Part shown: positions 58,227-64,000 of the stretch, one piece after another
How positions within the stretch are numbered: position 1 is the stretch's first letter
Layout: each line of letters opens with the position of its first letter
Origin: Granulicella aggregans
Lineage (GTDB): Bacteria > Acidobacteriota > Terriglobia > Terriglobales > Acidobacteriaceae
NCBI RefSeq assembly: GCF_025685565.1
Contig: NZ_JAGSYE010000003.1
Location: 969,275 to 1,033,274, forward strand
DNA: 64,000 nt
Reading direction: 5' to 3'
The notes under the pieces: model-generated
The model's input: the letters and a program-made list of their open reading frames with translations, nothing else
Databases searched by the model: none
Told to the model about the DNA's origin: nothing
Program-made: the position numbers and the translations under genes

Positions 58227-59006
58227 ATGAGCCGTTCACTGCCAATTCGCGAAGCTTCGCTGGTACTGGCGTCGATGCTGATCGGCGCAGGGACAGCGTT
58301 GTCTTTCGGACAAGTTCCGGCGAATGGGACGCCTCCCACTGCGGGCTCCAGTCTGCCCGTTGTTCAGCCTACTGCGGCACCTGGTGTGAACCCGGCTGGC
58401 GCATCTTCTCCGATTCCCGGCACGCCGGCACCCCCTGCGAAGCCCGGAGCAAAACTTAAAGTGGCCTACAGCGATGGGATGCTGACAGTGGATGCAGCCA
58501 ACGCCAGCCTGAACGAAGTCCTTCGGCAGATCTCGCAGAAGACGGGGATGAAGGTTACAGGCACCGTCGCCGACGAGAGCGTCTTCGGGCAATACGGGCC
58601 ATCGCCGGTCTCCGAGATACTCGCTTCGCTGCTGGATGGCACAGGGAGCAATATGTTGCTGGTGGATAACAAGAGCGGGCCTGCTGAATTAGTCCTTACC
58701 TACCGCCGCGGCGGAGCGACACCACCGAACCCGAACTCGTCGTTTGCTGGCAACAACTCACGTAGTGAGCCGCAGGAGCAGTACGTTCCGCCGGTTCGCC
58801 CCTTCCAGCCACCGACCATTACGGGAAGAGGTCCGGTGAGTGCGAATCCAGATGGAACTCCGGCTTTTGGGCAACCGGGTAGCTTCGGTCCCGGTGGCAC
58901 CCCTCTTGTCGGCGACCAGCAAAAGACCCCACAGCAGATTTATGAGCAGTTGCAACAGAGTTCACAGCAGCAAGGTTTACAGCAGCAGACTCCGCCGCAG
59001 GATTAG
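58227..59006 (+). CDS. exported protein with secretin/TonB short N-terminal (STN)-like domain
   Basis: 259 residues: a signal peptide (about 1-29), a Pro/Ala linker (30-75), one STN-like domain LTVDAANASLNEVLRQISQK, TGMKVTG, then SVFGQYGPSPVSEILASLLD, and a low-complexity Pro/Gly/Gln tail (QQSSQQQGLQQQTPPQ). STN domains occur at the N-terminus of secretins and TonB receptors; here one stands alone. Confidence 0.7.
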   Translation: MSRSLPIREASLVLASMLIGAGTALSFGQVPANGTPPTAGSSLPVVQPTAAPGVNPAGASSPIPGTPAPPAKPGAKLKVAYSDGMLTVDAANASLNEVLRQISQKTGMKVTGTVADESVFGQYGPSPVSEILASLLDGTGSNMLLVDNKSGPAELVLTYRRGGATPPNPNSSFAGNNSRSEPQEQYVPPVRPFQPPTITGRGPVSANPDGTPAFGQPGSFGPGGTPLVGDQQKTPQQIYEQLQQSSQQQGLQQQTPPQD

Positions 59007-59592
59007 CCGTGGTGTGGGATTTGCGATGGACTAAGCGTGGGGCAGGTCGAATAAGTCGCCAAGAGTGGCGCCGCAAGGTAACGACTTGATTTTTGACCGT
59101 TACCCTCGTACGGTACGCGGCGGGGCAACCGGGAGAGGGGATCTTTCGGCTCTCTGCCTTGCGTGGCTCTGGAAGAGAGCTAAGAGCGCCTGACACAGAC
59201 CATAGGCAAGAAGGACGCCGGCGGCCATTGACGCTAACACTGCACATACGAGAACGATTGAAGCACTCAAAACACACCCCTGGGTAACGATGGCCTAAAG
59301 CATCAAACAGAAAACGGAAACGCTGGAGATCAAGCTACAGAGCCCGAATACCATTTCTTACGATGTACATCATTGTCTCAGAGTTTTGCGACCGTTCTGT
59401 AAAACCACATCGAACGTATTGCAACTTCTGATACCTGTAACGCGGCGAACGTTGTCCGGGGTTGTTGTGAGTATCGTCGATGCAAGGTTGCCGCGCGGGC
59501 CGGGAGCGCGGGCCGGGATTTGGCCACCGTCGCAATCGAACGGGATAAATGCCGTATCCTAGAGACTTGGCTCTATACGGGCCACTCTCGCT
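59007..59592. other. long intergenic region upstream of uvrA
   Basis: 586 bp without a gene I can support. A promoter-like TTGACC (near 59094) precedes a GC-rich, stem-forming stretch (59120-59240) that could be a small RNA or leader, but it lacks the landmarks of tmRNA, RNase P RNA or SRP RNA. Two CGAACGT motifs (59410 and 59445) are reminiscent of half-sites of LexA boxes of the GAAC type, which would suit uvrA, but neither is a full palindrome. Confidence 0.45.
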
Positions 59593-62500
59593 ATGAGCAT
59601 TACCCACATTACGGTTCGCGGCGCACGCCAGCACAATCTTCGTAACGTCGACGTCAGCATTCCGCGCAACACATTGACGGTCGTGACCGGTCTTTCAGGA
59701 TCGGGAAAGTCCTCGCTCGCCTTCGACACGATCTACGCCGAGGGGCAGCGGCGGTATGTCGAGACGCTTTCGGCTTACGCACGGCAGTTTCTGGACCAGA
59801 TGGAGCGGCCGGACGTCGATGCCATCGACGGGCTGTCGCCGGCAATCTCGATCGAGCAGAAGACGACCAGCCGGAGCCCGCGTTCGACCGTTGGAACGAT
59901 CACGGAGATCTACGACTACCTGCGTTTGCTGTATGCGAGCGTAGGCCAGCCGAACTGCCCGAACTGTGGACTGCCGATCTCAAGGCAGAGCGCGGACCAG
60001 ATTGTAGAGCGGATCGTCGCGCTGGCTCCGGGCGAGCGCATTACGGTGTATGCGCCGATTGTGCGCGGGCGTAAGGGCGAGTTTCGCGAAGAATTAGAGG
60101 CTCTGGATCAGCAGGGATTCCGCGCGCGCATCGATGGCGAGATGACGGAGCTGACCGAGGGGATGCGGCTGGAGAAGCGCAAGAACCATACCGTCGAGGC
60201 AGTCGTCGACCGGATCATTCTGAAGCTGAATCCTGATGCTGAAACGACGGGAAAGAAGTACGACACGCGGCGGTTGGAGACGTCTGTGGCGAAGGCGCTG
60301 CAGATGGCCAACGGGCTGGTGTTGATTGGGATTCACGGCATGGAGGAGACGCTGTACTCGTCCTCGATGGCGTGTCCGGACTGCGGCATCAATGTGCCGA
60401 AGCTCGAGCCGCGGAGCTTCTCGTTCAACTCGAACTACGGCGCTTGCCCGGAGTGCCATGGGCTGGGGAGCATCTACGACTTCGATCCGGGTAAGACGAT
60501 CACCGACTGGTCGAAGCCGCTGCTGGATGGAGCGATGGGGCCGGGATCGGGGTCGGCATATCTGCTGCGGCTGATCAAACTCGCGGGCGAGCGGTACAAG
60601 ATCAATTTGAAGCTGCCGTTCGCTGAGTTGACCAAGGCGCAGCAGGATCTGCTGATGTACGGGCCGCCGAAGGGCGAGTCCACGCGGACGGGGTTTCATG
60701 GAATCTTCTCGTACCTGCGAGCGAATCTCGAGGACACGAAGAGCGAAGGCTATCGCGAGTACATGATGCAGTACATGTCGGCGACGACTTGCCCGAGGTG
60801 CCAGGGACGGAGGCTAAGACCGGAGTCGCTGGCGGTGACGGTGCCGATTGGCATTGCGGATAAGACGAAAGCCGCGTCGATTGCGGACTTTACGGCGCTC
60901 TCGCTGGAGCGGGCACTGACCGGGGCGAGAAGCATGGCCTTCACGGGACGGGACCGGATCATCGCGGACCGGCTGCAGCGGGAGATCATCGAGCGGCTGG
61001 AGTTTTTGAATGCGGTGGGGCTGGGGTATCTGTCGCTGGATCGTTCGGCGGCGACTCTGTCGGGTGGCGAAGGACAGAGGATTCGTCTGGCTACGCAGAT
61101 TGGATCCAAGCTCCGCGGGGTACTGTATGTGCTCGACGAGCCTTCGATTGGATTGCATCAGAGGGACAATCAGCGGCTGATTACGGCGCTTGAAGCGCTT
61201 CGCGATCTGGGCAATACCGTGCTTGTCGTCGAGCACGACGAGGACACGATCCGCAAGGCTGACTATGTACTCGACCTGGGGCCGGGCGCTGGCAAAAACG
61301 GCGGTTTTTTGATCGCGAGCGGAACGCCGCAGGAGATCATGGACAATCCTGCTTCGGTGACCGGGCAGTATCTTGCGGGCAAGATCGATATTGTGACACG
61401 GCCGACGCCGGACAAGGCTCCGCGACCGCTGACCGGCAAATGGCTGACGGTTGAAGGCGCTCACTCGCACAATTTGAATGAGGTGACCGCGCACTTCCCT
61501 CTCGGCGTGATGACGGTGGTCACGGGCGTGAGCGGATCGGGCAAGAGCACGCTGGTCAACGACATCCTTTATCGCGCGCTGGCAAAGGAGCTCTATGGAT
61601 CTCGCGAAGAGCCGGGCAAGCATGGAGCGGTGCGCGGCATCGATCAACTGGACAAGGTGATCCAGATCGACCAGTCGCCGATTGGGCGGACGCCGAGGTC
61701 GAACCCGGCTACGTATACCGGCGTGTTTACGGCGATGCGCGATCTGTTCGCGATGCTGCCGGATTCGCGTGAGCGCGGCTACAAGCCTGGGCGGTTCTCG
61801 TTCAACGTGCAGGGCGGACGATGCGAGGCTTGCCAGGGTGAGGGGCAGCGGCGGATCGAGATGAACTTCCTGCCAGACGTTTACGTGCTCTGCGAAGTAT
61901 GTAACGGCCGTCGTTACAATCAGGAGACACTGGCGGTGAAGTTCAATGGCTACTCCATTGCCGACCTGCTGGACCTTCCGATTGAAGACGCGGTGCCGAT
62001 CCTGAAGGACATCCCGACGGTCAATGTGAAGCTGCAGACGCTGGTGGATGTCGGGCTGGGCTACATTCACCTGGGACAGTCGGCGACGACGCTCTCGGGC
62101 GGCGAGGCGCAGCGCATGAAGCTGGCGCGCGAGCTTTCAAAACGGCAGACGGGGCGCACGCTTTACCTGCTGGATGAGCCAACGACGGGACTGCACTTCG
62201 ACGACGTGCGCAAGCTGCTCGAGGTGCTGCATCGGCTGACGGACCTCGGCAATACAGTCGTCATCATCGAGCACAATCTCGACATCATTCGCAACGCGGA
62301 CTACATCCTGGACATGGGTCCTGAGGGCGGCGAAGGCGGTGGGCGTGTGATCGCGCACGGAACTCCGGAACAGGTGGCGACGGTTGCGGGCTCCCACACA
62401 GGCAGTTTTCTGGCGAGGTACTATGCGTCGCTGCCGGGAGGCGTGACGCTGAATGGCGCGCAGAGTCACGCCGGGCCTCAACCGCTCGAGATTGTTGCGG

Positions 62501-62664
62501 CGGAGGACAGGAAGAAAGAGCCGCGTGGGAAGTTCGTGGGACCGGAAAAGAAGACCGGCGTGCCGACGGCGCGTGCGATGCCGGATACGCCGAATAAGGC
62601 TGACAAGAAGACCGCTGTCAAGAAGACGGCGAAGAAGGCTGTGGGAAGGCCGAAGAAGGCATGA
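59593..62664 (+). CDS. uvrA: excinuclease ABC subunit A
   Basis: 1023 residues, the damage-recognition ATPase of nucleotide excision repair. Two ABC modules: Walker A GLSGSGKSSLAF and GVSGSGKSTLVN (about residue 642), signatures LSGGEGQRIRLA and LSGGEAQRMKLA, Walker B VLDEPSIGLHQ and LLDEPTTGLHF. Zinc modules are CPDCGINVPK with CPECHGLG, and CEACQGEGQ with CEVCNGRRYN. The C-terminal 50 residues are a Lys/Ala-rich tail (KKTAVKKTAKKAVGRPKK) beyond the usual end. The stop overlaps the next ATG (ATGA). Confidence 0.97.
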   Translation: MSITHITVRGARQHNLRNVDVSIPRNTLTVVTGLSGSGKSSLAFDTIYAEGQRRYVETLSAYARQFLDQMERPDVDAIDGLSPAISIEQKTTSRSPRSTVGTITEIYDYLRLLYASVGQPNCPNCGLPISRQSADQIVERIVALAPGERITVYAPIVRGRKGEFREELEALDQQGFRARIDGEMTELTEGMRLEKRKNHTVEAVVDRIILKLNPDAETTGKKYDTRRLETSVAKALQMANGLVLIGIHGMEETLYSSSMACPDCGINVPKLEPRSFSFNSNYGACPECHGLGSIYDFDPGKTITDWSKPLLDGAMGPGSGSAYLLRLIKLAGERYKINLKLPFAELTKAQQDLLMYGPPKGESTRTGFHGIFSYLRANLEDTKSEGYREYMMQYMSATTCPRCQGRRLRPESLAVTVPIGIADKTKAASIADFTALSLERALTGARSMAFTGRDRIIADRLQREIIERLEFLNAVGLGYLSLDRSAATLSGGEGQRIRLATQIGSKLRGVLYVLDEPSIGLHQRDNQRLITALEALRDLGNTVLVVEHDEDTIRKADYVLDLGPGAGKNGGFLIASGTPQEIMDNPASVTGQYLAGKIDIVTRPTPDKAPRPLTGKWLTVEGAHSHNLNEVTAHFPLGVMTVVTGVSGSGKSTLVNDILYRALAKELYGSREEPGKHGAVRGIDQLDKVIQIDQSPIGRTPRSNPATYTGVFTAMRDLFAMLPDSRERGYKPGRFSFNVQGGRCEACQGEGQRRIEMNFLPDVYVLCEVCNGRRYNQETLAVKFNGYSIADLLDLPIEDAVPILKDIPTVNVKLQTLVDVGLGYIHLGQSATTLSGGEAQRMKLARELSKRQTGRTLYLLDEPTTGLHFDDVRKLLEVLHRLTDLGNTVVIIEHNLDIIRNADYILDMGPEGGEGGGRVIAHGTPEQVATVAGSHTGSFLARYYASLPGGVTLNGAQSHAGPQPLEIVAAEDRKKEPRGKFVGPEKKTGVPTARAMPDTPNKADKKTAVKKTAKKAVGRPKKA

Positions 62665-63641
62665 ACGCGGAGTTCAGAGAGGATGATTCGCGTCGAGACG
62701 ATCTTGCGCGCGAATCTTCGAAGAGTCCTTCGGAATGGTGGCCTGAGCCAGCCGCCGAGCATCCCTCCTCAAGAGTTCCGCATATCGGACACGTGCTTTT
62801 GCTGCTGGCGCTGGCGTTGTTGCTGTTCTTTCTGGCGCAGGTGGTCTTCTTTGCTTTTGCGCATCCGGCTACCGGCGCGGCACACGCCATTCAACCGAAA
62901 CGGCAGCTTGCGGCGCAGGCTGCGATGTACATCGCCACACTGGGCTTAAGCGCGGTGATCTTCCCGGTGTTCTGGGGACGCGGATTTCTTGCGGGGATCA
63001 ATTGGAATGGGAGGCAGGCGCTGCGTCAGAGCTTCCGCCTGGTGCCACTTGGCCTTGCCGTGGGGCTGGCGGTACAGGCCATATCGAGCCTGATCCCGAT
63101 GCCAAAGTCGCTCCCGATGGACGACTTTTTTCGGACACCCTCCGATGTCTGGATCGTCGCGTTGTTCGGTACGCTGCTTGCACCGCTGGTTGAGGAGATC
63201 GCGTTTCGCGGCTTCCTGCTTCCTGCGTTGGCCATCGGCTTCGATTGGGCTCATGCAACATTGCGGCATCTGGCAACAATCACGGCCGCAAGGCTTGCCG
63301 GGGCAGAGCCTCCGCGGCACGTCGCCGCGTTTCACGAAGATGCCCCTGCGGGCCTCGATGTCGAGATAGGCAACCTATTCTTTCGCAGCCGCGCGGGTGT
63401 GGTTGCGGCCAGCATTGTGAGCAGCGCCCTCTTCGCGCTTCTGCATGCAGAGCAGATCGCTCACGCATGGGGCGGACTGGCGGTGCTCTTCGGCGTGTCG
63501 CTGATGCTGACGACGATCCGGGTGCGATCGAAGTCTGTTGCCTGCTCGACCCTGGTGCATGCCAGCTACAACCTTTCGGTATTCATCACGATCTTCGTGG
63601 CGACTGGCGGATTCCGGCATCTCGACCGAATGGCAAAGTAA
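62661..63641 (+). CDS. CPBP-family intramembrane metalloprotease (Abi/CAAX-like)
   Basis: 326 residues with about seven membrane helices. The CPBP motifs are VEEIAFRGFLLPA (EExxxR) and ALFALLHAEQIAH with the metal-binding His. An insertion between them carries a cytosolic loop (AEPPRHVAAFHEDAPAG). It is translated from the uvrA message through an ATGA overlap. The substrate is unknown; bacterial relatives act in peptide processing or immunity. Confidence 0.85.
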   Translation: MNAEFREDDSRRDDLARESSKSPSEWWPEPAAEHPSSRVPHIGHVLLLLALALLLFFLAQVVFFAFAHPATGAAHAIQPKRQLAAQAAMYIATLGLSAVIFPVFWGRGFLAGINWNGRQALRQSFRLVPLGLAVGLAVQAISSLIPMPKSLPMDDFFRTPSDVWIVALFGTLLAPLVEEIAFRGFLLPALAIGFDWAHATLRHLATITAARLAGAEPPRHVAAFHEDAPAGLDVEIGNLFFRSRAGVVAASIVSSALFALLHAEQIAHAWGGLAVLFGVSLMLTTIRVRSKSVACSTLVHASYNLSVFITIFVATGGFRHLDRMAK

Positions 63642-63778
63642 GCTGTTTCGAGGGAAGCGGCGGGTAGACTTACTTGCCTCTTGCCAGTATCCTTATGAGA
63701 GATCGTTGCGTTCACCAATAAGTTGAGGGCATGGGCTGCGTCGCCGGGACGACGACCGTTGAAGACGATCGAAAGAGT

Positions 63779-63872
<94 letters not shown>

Positions 63873-63910
63873 ACTTCTAAGCCCCTTTAGAATGAGCACG
63901 AAATCAGTTT

Positions 63911-63931
63911 GTGACACTTCTTGTGACACTT
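63911..63931 (-). repeat. tandem GTGACACTT repeats beyond tRNA-Ser
   Basis: GTGACACTT at 63911-63919 and 63923-63931, spaced 12 bp, starting 40 bp past the tRNA-Ser CCA. The same spacing and placement occur for the ACGACACAA sites beside tRNA-Ala. A minus-strand frame stays open from the window end through these repeats into the tRNA, as an integrase 3' end would. A second tRNA-targeted element may begin here; its gene is outside the window. Confidence 0.35.
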
Positions 63932-64000
63932 TTCCACTGATTTCTTTTCCCGATAAAGCGATGTTTCCCTTCCACCTCGGTAACAGGCCTTGGAGGAATT

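Noticed and set aside
59120..59240. tmRNA or RNase P RNA before uvrA
   Set aside because: No tRNA-like end, tag reading frame or GAGGAAAGTC-type core.

Overview
The window reads as chromosomal DNA of an Acidobacteriota bacterium, most likely class Terriglobia (Granulicella/Edaphobacter/Terriglobus-like). This is inferred from an Oar-type TonB receptor with an N-terminal carboxypeptidase-regulatory-like domain, a dcw cluster (mraZ-rsmH-ftsL-ftsI-murE) with a DAP-type MurE, and several families of GC-rich palindromic intergenic repeats typical of these genomes. The species cannot be fixed from the sequence alone.

Layout. 1-6.8 kb is a fructan/sucrose utilisation locus: a divergent TonB receptor, a GntR/LacI-type regulator, a secreted TPR protein, a PfkB sugar kinase and a Tat-exported GH32 enzyme. 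An IS6-family remnant follows (6.83-7.4 kb). From 7457 to 12427 lies a compact integrated element of about 5 kb, bounded by 60-bp direct repeats that duplicate the 3' end of tRNA-Ala(CGC). It carries a membrane-anchored Mrr-type nuclease with a small divergent XRE regulator, a 22-bp iteron array beside a winged-helix Rep-like gene, two small HTH proteins, a CGNR-like zinc-finger protein and a tyrosine integrase whose C-terminus is encoded inside the tRNA gene. Candidate integrase arm sites occur at both ends. This element is the most interesting object in the window: it combines plasmid-type replication signals, site-specific integration and a nuclease cargo.

12.5-20.7 kb holds fbp with a coupled small gene, a Tat-exported M24 peptidase, an A-type Fe-S carrier and a tandemly duplicated TadE/TadG-like pilus gene pair. 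20.9-26.3 kb is a five-gene signalling block on the minus strand (three kinases, one of them fused to a receiver, and two response regulators). 26.7-43.9 kb is mixed metabolism and membrane functions: a B12-binding radical SAM enzyme, a fatty-acid desaturase, a YncE-phosphoesterase fusion, manA, an Asp-box propeller protein coupled to a MoaD/ThiS-like protein, a K+-independent H+-pyrophosphatase, an NCS1 transporter with an IclR regulator, and a fasciclin protein. 44.1-50.8 kb is the start of the dcw cluster, with a clear three-repeat MraZ operator. 51-63.6 kb contains housekeeping genes (glutaredoxin-like, purB, ubiX, nitroreductase, uvrA, a CPBP protease). The window ends with tRNA-Ser(CGA), which has tandem GTGACACTT repeats just past its 3' end.

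Most genes sit in short overlapping pairs (ATGA or GTGA junctions). Four palindromic intergenic repeat families recur at gene 3' ends. No rRNA or CRISPR array was seen.
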